DNA from: JBMOPD01 sp049323615
GTDB taxonomy: Bacteria > Bacillota > Desulfotomaculia > Desulfotomaculales > Desulfocucumaceae
Length of the DNA stretch: 45,165 bases
Reading direction: 5' to 3'
Assembly: GCA_049323615.1 (NCBI GenBank)
Contig: JBMOPD010000055.1
Span: forward strand, 1-45,165
The first letter of the stretch is position 1, and each line of letters opens with the position of its first letter. The notes beneath the pieces are model-generated. The model saw only the letters and a program-made list of their open reading frames with translations, was not told the origin of the DNA and ran no database searches. Shown here piece after piece: positions 22,840 to 31,247 of this stretch. A program made the translations under genes and the position numbers.

Positions 22840-24432
22840 TTAATCTTTCCTGAAGGCCTCGATGCAGTCCTGCACCAGGGTTGAAGTGTGGGCCAGGGCC
22901 GCGCCCCCGCCGAAAAATACGGCCACGTTGGCCGCTTCCAGCACTTCTTCCGGGCTTGCGCCCAGTTCCATGGCCTTATACACGTGAGCGGCAATACAGT
23001 ATTCACATTTAATATATACAGCCAGCGCCACCGCAATCAGCTCCTTGTTCAGCCTGGATACCGCGCCGTCGTCAAAAAAGATTCCTTCCGTCAGGGCGGA
23101 AAAGCCCATGACCACGTCTGGGGCGGTTTCCATCAGCTTATCGATCCCGTCTTTGTAGGCCCTGCGCAACTGGCGGGGCGATCTGGCGCCGCCGGCGGCA
23201 ATGAGCAGATCTTCGCTGTTCCGCGGCTGCAGTTGGAACCAGGGATAGGGGTCTTCCAGCATCTCCTTCAGCCGGCTTAAAAATTCGGTGGCCAGGGACC
23301 CATCGATAATCCTGTGGTCAAAGGAGAGGCTCAGGGTCATAAAATCGCGCTTTTCCAGCTTTCCGCCGGTCAGGGCGGGCTTGGCGCGGATGGCGCCCAC
23401 ACCCAGAATGGCGGTTTCCGGGCGGTTGATAATGGGGGTGAATCCTTCCGCCCCGAACATGCCCAGGTTGCTGACGGTAAAAGTGCCGTTTTCCACGTCC
23501 TCAGGGTCCAGTTCGTGATTACGGGCCCTGGCCGCCAGGTTCTTGACCTTGTCGGATATTTGTTGCAGAGACAGCCGCTGGGCATTTTTAATGTTCGGCA
23601 CCACCAGGCCGTTTTCCAGGGCCACAGCCACCCCGATGTTAACACTGCCGGGGAGGATGATTTCATTTTCCGAACTGCGGGAATTGACCATGGGAAACTC
23701 GGTCAGCGCCTCGGCGACGAATTTAACCAGCAGGTCGGTGTAGGAAAATTTGACCTTGCCGGCGCTATCCCGGGCATTGAGCTGGTCGCGGACGTCCCGC
23801 AGGGCCGTGACGTCCACCTCTTCCATGACGGTAACGTGAGCGGCCTGCTTCCTGCTGCCGGACATCCTCCCGGCAATAACCGCCCGCATACCGTCAATGG
23901 GCATCACCTGGTGACCGTCACCGCCTGCGGGCCGCTCCAGGCAGGCCCGAACGTCTTCCTCCACCACCCGGCCGTCCGGGCCGGAACCGCTGATCAAGCT
24001 CACATCCACCCCTTCTTTGCGCGCCAGTTTGGCCGCCCGGGGAGAAACTTTGCGGTCACCGGAAAAAACTGCAAACGGCTTGACCGGCCGGGTTTCCTTC
24101 TTCCGCTCCTGTTCCCTGCCGGCGCCGGCCAGCGCCTCCTGCAGGGCGGCCCGGGCCCCATTTACGGCGGCTTCCAGGGCGGCCTCACCGTCTCCTTCTT
24201 CCGCCATTACCGCGATGGGAACGGAAATCGGCAACGTTGTACCTTTGGAGCAGAGAATTTTATACAATACCCCGGCAAAGGGAGATTCAACCTTGACATT
24301 AACTTTTTCGGTCATCACTTCCAGCAGGGGCTCGCCTTGCTCCACCCGGTCGCCCTCATTCTTCAACCAGCCGGTAATCCTGCCTTTTTTCATGGTCAAA
24401 CCTAATTTGGGCATCAAGACAATATGAGCCAT
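22840..24432 (-). CDS. acoC: Acetoin/2-oxoacid dehydrogenase E2 fused to an AhpD-like domain
   Basis: A 530-residue fusion. Residues 1-80: lipoyl domain with the lipoylation lysine K43 in MTEKVNV. About 127-165: E3/E1-binding domain. About 178-405: catalytic acyltransferase domain with FDHRIIDGS (H373, D377). About 425-530: a carboxymuconolactone decarboxylase/AhpD-like domain with C476-x2-C479 and H483. AhpD reduces peroxiredoxin AhpC using lipoylated E2, so the fusion may give the complex a built-in peroxide-defence outlet, or channel dihydrolipoyl electrons. It follows acoX by 4 bp. A dihydrolipoamide dehydrogenase gene is missing from the operon. Confidence 0.9.
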   Translation of the reverse strand: MAHIVLMPKLGLTMKKGRITGWLKNEGDRVEQGEPLLEVMTEKVNVKVESPFAGVLYKILCSKGTTLPISVPIAVMAEEGDGEAALEAAVNGARAALQEALAGAGREQERKKETRPVKPFAVFSGDRKVSPRAAKLARKEGVDVSLISGSGPDGRVVEEDVRACLERPAGGDGHQVMPIDGMRAVIAGRMSGSRKQAAHVTVMEEVDVTALRDVRDQLNARDSAGKVKFSYTDLLVKFVAEALTEFPMVNSRSSENEIILPGSVNIGVAVALENGLVVPNIKNAQRLSLQQISDKVKNLAARARNHELDPEDVENGTFTVSNLGMFGAEGFTPIINRPETAILGVGAIRAKPALTGGKLEKRDFMTLSLSFDHRIIDGSLATEFLSRLKEMLEDPYPWFQLQPRNSEDLLIAAGGARSPRQLRRAYKDGIDKLMETAPDVVMGFSALTEGIFFDDGAVSRLNKELIAVALAVYIKCEYCIAAHVYKAMELGASPEEVLEAANVAVFFGGGAALAHTSTLVQDCIEAFRKD

Positions 24433-24436
24433 TAAT

Positions 24437-25504
24437 TTACCTCCGTTGACTTAAATATATCAACCGATCGGACTCCTGAAAAATCCCCTTCGCGGCCGCG
24501 GCGGCCATGGTCCGGTCAATGTCCACCACCCACGGTCCGGCCATGGAAAGCTCAATTTCTGCCCTGTCCCCCGTGTTGACCTGAACTTCCCTTTCCCCGT
24601 CCACCGCGATGAGGCAAGGGGCGGCCAAAACCGGCACCCTTTGCCCCGGACCGAGCAGCCGGTACCCGGCCACCGGAACGCGCTTAATCAAGCCGGGACC
24701 AATGGCGGCCCTGACGCAAGCGGCGGTGTCCTCCCCGCCCGTGCCCACGATTACCTCCATGCCCGCAGGCTCGGTAATGCCAATATGCCGGAGGCCGCCC
24801 ACCACCGAAGCAATGCCGATATTGGTGGTGGCTCCCCGGGTGGCCACAACCTGCCTGATTTTGCCCACATCCCAAACCGCCCGGGACCCGATAAACCGGT
24901 CGGACAGCACCACCGCGTCGATGAGCGCGATGTCCGCCGGTTTATCGTTGATATGGATGACCAGCTTTTTGGTGCGCAGCAGGGCCTGCCCGGGCTCCAC
25001 CGCGCCAGTGGCCAGCAGCCCCGCCGCCAGGCCGGCAACCGTCCCCTCCACCATCACGGGAAACACGTTGTTGGTGCCTGTGGAGATGGGCAGCAGCGGC
25101 ACGTCGCCGGCGCCCCTGGCCACCACCCGGTTGGTGCCGTCCCCGCCCAGGGTGATGATGCACTTGACCCCGGCGGCGGCCATCATTTCCGCCGCGCGCC
25201 GGGAATCATCCTGGTTGGCTTCCATTTTCATATCCAGCAGGCAGGTTTCCATCGTCAACCTGTACTGCTCCCCGAGACCGTCCAGGGCCCTCTGGTAAAA
25301 ACCGAAATAATCGGGCATGAACCAGGCCCGCCGTACTCCCAGTGAATCAAGACCCAGCAGGATCCGCCTGATCAGGTTGACCTTTTCGTTGTTGTCGAAA
25401 ACCGTGGCATGGGCCACCAGCCTGCGGATATCCTTGCCGGAAGCGGGATTAGCGATTATGCCGACAGACAATGATCTTTTTCCTTTCCCGGGGCCCAAGT
25501 CCAT
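24437..25504 (-). CDS. acoX: AcoX-type NAD kinase-like protein
   Basis: A protein of up to 355 residues related to ATP-NAD kinases, with the diagnostic GGDGTNR at about residue 120 and PASGKD near the N-terminus. AcoX occurs in acetoin dehydrogenase operons and its exact reaction is not established. The ATG at 25504 has only a weak site (GGGGCCGG); a TTG at 25471 behind AAAGGA gives a protein starting LSVGIIANPASG that fits the family better, so the true start may be there. Lies between acoB and acoC. Confidence 0.85.
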   Translation of the reverse strand: MDLGPGKGKRSLSVGIIANPASGKDIRRLVAHATVFDNNEKVNLIRRILLGLDSLGVRRAWFMPDYFGFYQRALDGLGEQYRLTMETCLLDMKMEANQDDSRRAAEMMAAAGVKCIITLGGDGTNRVVARGAGDVPLLPISTGTNNVFPVMVEGTVAGLAAGLLATGAVEPGQALLRTKKLVIHINDKPADIALIDAVVLSDRFIGSRAVWDVGKIRQVVATRGATTNIGIASVVGGLRHIGITEPAGMEVIVGTGGEDTAACVRAAIGPGLIKRVPVAGYRLLGPGQRVPVLAAPCLIAVDGEREVQVNTGDRAEIELSMAGPWVVDIDRTMAAAAAKGIFQESDRLIYLSQRR

Positions 25505-25527
25505 TAACGACCGGCCCCGATTTAAAC

Positions 25528-26499
25528 CTAGACAATCTCCTTGATAGCCTCGATAATCTTACCCTCACCGGGTATATAAGCCGCCTCCAGCGGCGGGCTG
25601 AACGGAACCGGGGCGAAGGGAGCGGTCACCCGCTTGATGGGGGCATCCAGAAGATCAAAACCTTCCTCCGCCACTACGGCAGCTATTTCGCCGCCGAATC
25701 CCCCGGTCTTAACGGCCTCGTGGACAATAACCAGGCGGCCGGTTTTCTCAACGGATTTCAACAAGGTTTCTTTATCCAAAGGCGCCAGGGTCCTGGGGTC
25801 CACCACCTCCACCTCGATGCCTTCGCCCGCCAGGGTTTCCGCCGCGGCCAGCGCCTTGTGCACCATCATGGAGGTGGCCACCACCGTGACGTGCCGGCCC
25901 TCCCGCTTGATTTCGGCCCGGCCCAGGGGGATGGCGTATTCCCCTTCGGGCACCGGACCGGATACCCCGTACAGCATTTTGTGCTCGATGAAAATAACCG
26001 GGTTGTCGTCCCGGATGGAGGACAGCAGCAGCCCCTTGGCATCAGCCGGGGTGGAGGGCATGACCACCTTTATGCCGGGCATATGGGTAAACCAGGCCTC
26101 CAGGCTTTGCGAGTGCTGGGCGGCGGCTCCCAGCCCGGCCCCGCAAACGGTCCGCAGGGTCAGGGGAACCCTGGCCTTGCCGCCGAACATGTATCTCATT
26201 TTTGCGGCCTGGTTGAAGAACTCATCCAGACACACCGTCATAAAATCCATGAACATGATTTCCGGTACGGGCCTTAAACCCGCCGCCGCTGCGCCCACCG
26301 CGCTGCCGATAATGGCGGTTTCGGAAATGGGGGTGTCAAGCACCCGTTCCGGCCCGAATTCCTCATAAAGCCCCGTGGTAACGCCGAAGCACCCGCCAAA
26401 GATCCCCACGTCTTCACCAAGGATAAAAACTGTGCTGTCCCGCCTCATTTCCTCCCGCAGGGCGGCGTTAATGGCCTGGGCATAAGTCATTTCCTGCAT
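25528..26499 (-). CDS. acoB: Acetoin/2-oxoacid dehydrogenase E1 beta subunit
   Basis: A 323-residue transketolase-type subunit: N-terminal TYAQAINAALREEM, GEDVG, DTPISE and the C-terminal VVDPRTLAPLD typical of AcoB/PdhB. With AcoA it forms the thiamine diphosphate-dependent E1 that decarboxylates or cleaves acetoin or a 2-oxoacid. AAGGGGTGA precedes the ATG. Position between acoA and acoX fits acetoin dehydrogenase better than pyruvate dehydrogenase. Confidence 0.9.
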   Translation of the reverse strand: MQEMTYAQAINAALREEMRRDSTVFILGEDVGIFGGCFGVTTGLYEEFGPERVLDTPISETAIIGSAVGAAAAGLRPVPEIMFMDFMTVCLDEFFNQAAKMRYMFGGKARVPLTLRTVCGAGLGAAAQHSQSLEAWFTHMPGIKVVMPSTPADAKGLLLSSIRDDNPVIFIEHKMLYGVSGPVPEGEYAIPLGRAEIKREGRHVTVVATSMMVHKALAAAETLAGEGIEVEVVDPRTLAPLDKETLLKSVEKTGRLVIVHEAVKTGGFGGEIAAVVAEEGFDLLDAPIKRVTAPFAPVPFSPPLEAAYIPGEGKIIEAIKEIV

Positions 26500-26537
26500 A
26501 TTTTCACCCCTTAACTTATTGGTTTGTCTTTATTCAG

Positions 26538-27500
26538 TTAATCGCAGTACACGTCGGTGGTCAGTTCGGAGACATCCGGGAAAGGACTCTTCCGGGCAAA
26601 CTCAACGGCCTTTTTAATCCGGTCCTTGACTTCGGCGCTGATTGTGTCCAGCTCTTCCCGGCCGGCCATGTTCATCTCCAGTAGCCTGGCGGCAAACCGC
26701 TGAATGGGGCATTTCTTTTTCCACTCGTTGACTTCGTCTTCGCTCCGGTAGACACATGCGTCACCTTCAAAATGCCCGCGGTGACGGTAGGTTTTACATT
26801 CAATGAGGGTGGGGCCTTCCCCGGCCCGGGCCCGCTTGACTGCCTCAGCGGCGGCCTCGTGCACTGCCATCAAATCATTGCCGTCCACGCTGATGCCCGG
26901 GATGCCGTAAGCCACGGCCCGGTCCGCCACGTCGGTGATGTTCTGATGCCGCTCCTGGCTCATGGAAATGCCGTACATATTGTTTTCGCACACGAACACG
27001 GCCGGAAGCTTCCAGATGCTGGCCAGGTTCAGCGCTTCGTGGAAAGTTGCCCGGTTGGAGGCGCCGTCTCCGAAAAAGCACACGCCTACCCCGTTGTTCT
27101 TGAGGTATTTGTTGGCAAAGGCAGCTCCCGCGGTCAGGGGCAGGCCGGCCCCCACGATCCCGTTGGCCCCCAAAAACCCCAGCTCCACGTCGGCAATGTG
27201 CATGGAACCGCCCTTCCCCTTGCAATAGCCGTCTATCTTGCCGAAAATCTCGGCCATCATTTTGTCCACCGAGGCGCCCCTGGCAATGCCGTGGCCGTGC
27301 CCCCGGTGGGTGCTGGCAATATAGTCCTTATCACCCAAGTTGCTGCAAACACCCACCGCCACGGCCTCTTCACCCACGTACAAATGCACGAACCCGGGGA
27401 TCTGCCCCTGGGAGAACAGGTTGGCCACGGTTTCCTCAAACTCGCGGATTAACTGCATTTTCCGGTACATGTCAAGCATTTCCTCTTTGCTTAACGCCAT
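26538..27500 (-). CDS. acoA: Acetoin/2-oxoacid dehydrogenase E1 alpha subunit
   Basis: A 320-residue E1 alpha with the thiamine diphosphate motif GDGASN...ENN, the HRGHGHGIARG segment and YRHRGHFEGD. First gene of the acoABXC unit. The ATG at 27500 is favoured over the adjacent GTG at 27503 for spacing from AGGAGGGG. Transcription is expected from the sigma-54 promoter about 40 bp upstream. The substrate could be acetoin or another 2-oxoacid; the operon order and AcoR support acetoin. Confidence 0.9.
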   Translation of the reverse strand: MALSKEEMLDMYRKMQLIREFEETVANLFSQGQIPGFVHLYVGEEAVAVGVCSNLGDKDYIASTHRGHGHGIARGASVDKMMAEIFGKIDGYCKGKGGSMHIADVELGFLGANGIVGAGLPLTAGAAFANKYLKNNGVGVCFFGDGASNRATFHEALNLASIWKLPAVFVCENNMYGISMSQERHQNITDVADRAVAYGIPGISVDGNDLMAVHEAAAEAVKRARAGEGPTLIECKTYRHRGHFEGDACVYRSEDEVNEWKKKCPIQRFAARLLEMNMAGREELDTISAEVKDRIKKAVEFARKSPFPDVSELTTDVYCD

Positions 27501-27539
27501 CACTGCCCCTCCTAAAATTAGATTTTCAGGAAATGATCA

Positions 27540-27556
27540 ATGCAACATGAATGCCA
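27540..27556 (-). promoter_or_regulatory. Sigma-54 (-24/-12) promoter of the aco operon
   Basis: On the minus strand TGGCAT, five bases, then TTGCAT: GG and GC are 10 bp apart as required for RpoN promoters (consensus TGGCAC-N5-TTGCW). It lies 40 bp ahead of acoA and downstream of an acoR-type activator gene. Confidence 0.8.
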
Positions 27557-27632
27557 AAAATCATGAGGTTTCGCGGCATTAAGGGTAACTGCCTGAAAAG
27601 GCCTTGTTAAAACACCAACGCACCCTATGCTA

Positions 27633-27717
27633 ACTGTTCAATTTCCGCACAGTCTTACCTGGCTCATGACTATTCCGCCATCTATCATGGGGCTGACCCG
27701 TTGTGCAATCCGGATCA
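27633..27717 (-). promoter_or_regulatory. Candidate AcoR upstream activating sites
   Basis: Two palindromes lie 80-180 bp upstream of the sigma-54 promoter: ACTGT-N11-ACAGT at 27633-27653, and an imperfect 24-bp palindrome centred on TGCA at 27694-27717. The location suits enhancer binding by the activator. The assignment is positional only. Confidence 0.4.
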
Positions 27718-27733
27718 GACGTTCTTGGGCAAT

Positions 27734-27758
27734 AAAAAACCGCCGCCGGTAAGGCAGC
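27734..27758 (-). terminator. Terminator of acoR
   Basis: Six-base-pair stem (GCTGCC/GGCGGC with one G-T pair), 5-base loop, then GG and six T on the minus strand. It separates acoR from the aco promoter region. Confidence 0.65.
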
Positions 27759-27780
27759 GCATTAAAATGATGTTATCAAA

Positions 27781-29835
27781 CTATAACCGAATACCGTACT
27801 TTTTTATTTTCCCGTAAAGGGTATTGCGGCCGATGCCCAGCACCCGCGCCGTCCTGCTGATATTGCCCCTGAAGCGGGAGAGGGTTTCCCTGATGGCATC
27901 CATCTCCAGCTGTTCAAGCGTCGATGCCTGGCGCAAGTTCAACGCCGGCTTGTGGTGCGCGGCGGACAGGAAGCGGGGTAAATGGCGCGCCCTGATCACG
28001 CCTTCATCGCATACAATTATCGCCTGCTCCAGTACATTGGCCAGTTCCCTGACATTGCCCGGCCAGTGATACCCGGATAATACTTTCAACGCGTAATTAT
28101 CTATGCGGATTATTTTTTTACCAAGCCTGGCAGGCAATTCAGCAAGGTAGTGTGCGATCAGGAGGTCGATGTCTCCCACCCGTTCTCTAAGGGGCGGTAT
28201 TTCGATGGACAGAACGTTGATGCGGTAGAACAGGTCTTCGCGGAAGCTGCCGTTCTGCACCTCCCGGTGCAAGTCCTTGTTAGTGGCGGCTATTACCCTT
28301 ACGTCCACCGGAATCATTCCTTTACCGCCAACCCTCGTTACGGCCTTTTCCTGCAGCACCCGCAAGAGATTGGCCTGCATATCCACCGGCATGTCCCCTA
28401 TTTCATCCAGAAAAAGCGTGCCGCCGTCGGCCAGCTCGAACTTGCCGGGATGCCCACCGCGCCTGGCGCCGGTAAAGGCCCCGTCGTTATAGCCGAACAA
28501 CTCGCTCTGGATCAGCCCGGCGGGCATGGAGGCGCAATTTACGGGAATAAACGGCCCACTGCCGCGGTCGCTGGCGTTATGGATAGCCTGGGCGAAAATC
28601 TCTTTTCCGCTGCCGCTTTCCCCCAGGAGCAGCACGGTGGAAAAATAGGCGGAGGCCCGCCGGGCCAGCTCCACAGCTGCACGGATTTGGGGACTGTCGC
28701 CGATGATGTGGGCAAAGGTAAAGCGGGCCCGGCTTACATCCGCACCAACGCCTTTTGCGGAGCCGGATTTGCCCCCACGGGCAGCCTGCGCGCGGCTGTC
28801 TCCGCTGCCATCGCCGGCTTCCGACTTACTAACGGAGGATTTGACCATTATCCCTCCGGCTCGGCTTTCCCGGAGAATTACCAAGCTTCCGCCGAATTTC
28901 TTATCCCTGTTGGTGACAACCCTGGCCGAGTAAGTGCCGTACGGAGTGGCAAGAACAATTTCCCGGTCGCTCCCGCCGCTAACCGCGGCCAGCAGTTGCC
29001 TGGCGCTCCTGGTGTTCCCCAGAGCGTAATCAAGCCTCTGGCCCTTTAATTTATGCAGGGGCAGTCCGAGCATGGTACCGGCGGGGGTATTGGCGCCGGT
29101 GATGGTCCCGCCGGCGTCAACATGCAGGATTCCGTCGGAAATGGTGTTAACCGCCGTCATCAGGTGGTTAAATGTCGAGGCGAATTCATATTTGAACATT
29201 TCCTTGCGCAGCTGGTTTTCAATGGCTTTGGCCGCGGCCACGATCATACCCAGGGTGTGGGGGTGCATTTTATCATGCGGACCCGACATGTCCAGGCAGC
29301 CCAGAACCTGGCCCTCGGTGCTGCGTATCGGCGCGGCGGAACAGGTCCAGGCATGGTGCCCGGTACAGAAATGTTCCGGTCCCGTTACCTGGATGGGTAT
29401 ACCCGTAGTCAGGCAGGTGCCGATGGCGTTGGTGCCCACCGATTCCTCGGTCCAATCAGCCCCCCGGTGAAAATTCAGGAGCTCGGCATTGCTCAGAGTT
29501 TTATAATCACCCATGGTTTTTAAAATGATGCCCTCGTTATTGACCAGCACCACCATGAAGCCCGAACCCTGCACAGTGTAATAAATCGACTCAATTACCG
29601 GTGTTGCCGCTTCAAGCAAAATTTTATTGGATTCAAGAAGCTGACGCAGGAGGTCGTCGTTGCAGATGCGGTCACAGGCGCCGCCGATGGGGTTAACCGC
29701 AGCCACCTTGCACCTCTGCCAGGAAGCGGCAATTGTGCTGTCAACAGAATTTTGATCGAATTCGCCAAAATTAATAAATTGCTCCCAATTTTTTTCCAGC
29801 CTTTTTCTTTCGGCCAACTTCGGTGAACCGGACAT
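27781..29835 (-). CDS. acoR: Sigma-54-dependent activator of the acetoin operon (AcoR type)
   Basis: A 684-residue enhancer-binding protein: an N-terminal GAF-type sensor (about 70-210), a PAS-like segment (about 230-330), a Ser/Gly/Ala-rich linker, an AAA+ domain with Walker A GESGSGKE, the sigma-54 contact loop GAFTGA and Walker B LFLDEIGD, and a C-terminal Fis helix-turn-helix (GNISRTARVLGIGRNTLYGKIKKY). It activates RpoN promoters when its ligand is present. Its gene lies directly upstream of acoABXC on the same strand, with a good -24/-12 box between, so it very likely controls that operon. Confidence 0.92.
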   Translation of the reverse strand: MSGSPKLAERKRLEKNWEQFINFGEFDQNSVDSTIAASWQRCKVAAVNPIGGACDRICNDDLLRQLLESNKILLEAATPVIESIYYTVQGSGFMVVLVNNEGIILKTMGDYKTLSNAELLNFHRGADWTEESVGTNAIGTCLTTGIPIQVTGPEHFCTGHHAWTCSAAPIRSTEGQVLGCLDMSGPHDKMHPHTLGMIVAAAKAIENQLRKEMFKYEFASTFNHLMTAVNTISDGILHVDAGGTITGANTPAGTMLGLPLHKLKGQRLDYALGNTRSARQLLAAVSGGSDREIVLATPYGTYSARVVTNRDKKFGGSLVILRESRAGGIMVKSSVSKSEAGDGSGDSRAQAARGGKSGSAKGVGADVSRARFTFAHIIGDSPQIRAAVELARRASAYFSTVLLLGESGSGKEIFAQAIHNASDRGSGPFIPVNCASMPAGLIQSELFGYNDGAFTGARRGGHPGKFELADGGTLFLDEIGDMPVDMQANLLRVLQEKAVTRVGGKGMIPVDVRVIAATNKDLHREVQNGSFREDLFYRINVLSIEIPPLRERVGDIDLLIAHYLAELPARLGKKIIRIDNYALKVLSGYHWPGNVRELANVLEQAIIVCDEGVIRARHLPRFLSAAHHKPALNLRQASTLEQLEMDAIRETLSRFRGNISRTARVLGIGRNTLYGKIKKYGIRL

Positions 29836-30163
29836 GCTTCCCAGACCCCTTAAAAATACTAAATTTTCACAAGTGCCTGGATATTATTAAAATTTTGGCT
29901 TGTTTGCCAAGAATATCTTGATTACAGTTTATTATGTTGTACTCCATTATTCAAGAAAAGATATTTACTATCTTCGTCGATTGAGCTGTTCGCAAATTGA
30001 TCATTTTGTTCGGAACCGGGACAACTCAGCCATTTCGGGTAGATAAACTTAAACAACAAAACCAGAACATAGGGAATCAGGTGAAAAACCCGGGCGGTAT
30101 AGAAAAAACCTTGTAATCACCGCTAGAGAGGTTATATTTTATGTATTGGACTCTCAGTTGGGT
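29836..30163. other. Noncoding region upstream of acoR
   Basis: About 330 bp without a recognisable gene, AT-rich near acoR. It contains a TTGGC-N6-GCCAA palindrome at 29895-29910 and two TGTTCG copies between 29988 and 30023. These could be regulator sites for acoR but nothing decides it. No tRNA or terminator hairpin was found. Confidence 0.4.
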
Positions 30164-30268
30164 TTAGCAGGCAGTCAAGATGCCGATTATTTCGCCCTCA
30201 CTCAACTTAATTTTGTTAACCTGACCGGGTGGTCCCTGCATCATTCTCTCGGGGGGCCTGGGCGGCAT
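30164..30268 (-). CDS. Small ORF of 34 residues, function unknown
   Basis: A short frame (MPPRPPERMM... ending GIILTAC-like as GILTAC) with an AGGAAGAGGG sequence ten bases before the ATG. It directly follows the truncated ferredoxin frame. It may be a genuine micro-protein or merely the out-of-frame tail of the decayed gene. No family is recognised. Confidence 0.25.
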   Translation of the reverse strand: MPPRPPERMMQGPPGQVNKIKLSEGEIIGILTAC

Positions 30269-30285
30269 TGTGAAACCCTCTTCCT

Positions 30286-30390
30286 TTAAAATCTTTTCCA
30301 GCCTCCCTCGGGGCAGCCCGGCAGGCAAAGCCCGCAGCCGTTGCATTTTTCCTCATCGATCCGGATAATCTTCCTCTTTCTTTTAGCCAT
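30286..30390 (-). pseudogene. Truncated 4Fe-4S ferredoxin
   Basis: The frame starts at an ATG overlapping the preceding gene by 8 bp and reads MAKRKRKIIRIDEEK, then CNGCGLCLPGCPEG, the exact start of a common clostridial ferredoxin family. It runs into a stop after 34 codons, before the second cysteine cluster. With one incomplete set of cysteines and the rest missing, it is best read as a broken gene. Such ferredoxins often accompany hybrid cluster protein genes. Confidence 0.6.
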
Positions 30391-30997
30391 CGTTTTCACC
30401 AACCTCCCTGATTAGCCTGCTGATTTTTTCCTTGAGTATGTTCACTACCCGCCGGTATTCGGCTGGATCCTTCCCCCGGGGATCGGGAATGTCCCAGCGG
30501 ATTATCCCGGCCTTTTCCATTTCCGCGGGAAGCTCCACCTCAGGACCCATCAGGACGAAAACGTCCACTGCGCCGATTCTCACCAGGTCCTTCGGCCTGC
30601 CGCGCCAGGTAATGTTTTCCGCCCCGAGCGCCTCCACCGCGCCTGTGTCGGCGGCGGCCGCCGGGCGCACCCCTGCGCTTACAAACCCCAGTCTGGGGGA
30701 TGAATTGATCTCCTTGGCCAGTGCTTCGGCCATTACACTGCGCACCGCGTTATCCACTCCCACAAAGGCCACCTTTTTCCGCTTCAGCTTTTTATAAAGC
30801 TCCTCTCCCACGCAATATTTCGCGTATTTACAGTACTGAATGCATGACTCCACGTCATTGTAAACCGCAAATCCGCATTTTTCGCAATTTACCTTTACTT
30901 CATTGGAAAAGACCTCAACCTCGTTGCCGCATTCCGGGCACTTTTTTATTTTCAGCGTGGGAGTGCCAGCCAGTGATCCCGGACACCTGTTTAACAT
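30383..30997 (-). CDS. Zinc-ribbon protein with a Cys-less LMW phosphatase-like domain
   Basis: A 204-residue protein. The N-terminal part has many cysteines: CPECG, CEKCG, then a C-x3-C-x5-C group around residues 53-62, suggesting zinc or Fe-S binding. From about residue 74 it follows the low-molecular-weight phosphatase/ArsC fold, but the catalytic loop V-C-x-x-N-x-x-R-S reads VGVDNAVRS, with Gly in place of the nucleophilic cysteine. It should therefore lack phosphatase or arsenate reductase activity and may be a binding or sensor protein. GGGGGTGAT precedes the ATG. It overlaps the ferredoxin remnant and diverges from the HPP gene. Confidence 0.75.
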   Translation of the reverse strand: MLNRCPGSLAGTPTLKIKKCPECGNEVEVFSNEVKVNCEKCGFAVYNDVESCIQYCKYAKYCVGEELYKKLKRKKVAFVGVDNAVRSVMAEALAKEINSSPRLGFVSAGVRPAAAADTGAVEALGAENITWRGRPKDLVRIGAVDVFVLMGPEVELPAEMEKAGIIRWDIPDPRGKDPAEYRRVVNILKEKISRLIREVGENDG

Positions 30998-31153
30998 GAG
31001 ATCACCCCCATTGCACTTTACAGGAGCAGGCTTTTTTTTGTGAGAATGTCCTTCCCGTTTATGTACGGAAGCAAGGTCTTATATAGCCAGGCCTTTATAG
31101 GTATACTAGCCGGTTTACCCATTAATGGAAGTTTGCCAGGTCACAATGCGGGC

Positions 31154-31167
31154 GTGATTTTTATCAC
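31154..31167. promoter_or_regulatory. Crp/Fnr-type palindrome 1
   Basis: Perfect GTGAT-TTTT-ATCAC, i.e. GTGA-N6-TCAC, the form used by Crp/Fnr regulators including HcpR. It lies about 160 bp upstream of the zinc-ribbon protein gene and about 180 bp upstream of the HPP gene. Confidence 0.6.
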
Positions 31168-31183
31168 TCTACCAAAAACGAAA

Positions 31184-31207
31184 AATCCCGGGCTGGATTC
31201 CGGGATT
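31184..31207. terminator. Hairpin in the divergent intergenic region
   Basis: Eight-base-pair stem AATCCCGG/CCGGGATT with an 8-base loop, preceded by an A run. On the minus strand the stem is followed by TTTTTCG, so it could stop leftward transcription or act in a leader. Confidence 0.45.
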
Positions 31208-31247
31208 CAGCTGGTTTTCATTTTACCCGGGCAAAAAAACATTTTCA

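Noticed and set aside
23314..24405. Plus-strand frame of 363 codons opposite the E2 gene
   Set aside because: Antisense shadow without recognisable domains or a ribosome site.
28150..29049. Plus-strand frame of 299 codons opposite acoR
   Set aside because: Antisense to the AAA+ domain; no coding signals of its own.
30383..30997. Functional arsenate reductase (ArsC)
   Set aside because: The nucleophilic cysteine of the active-site loop is replaced by glycine and no ars genes are nearby.
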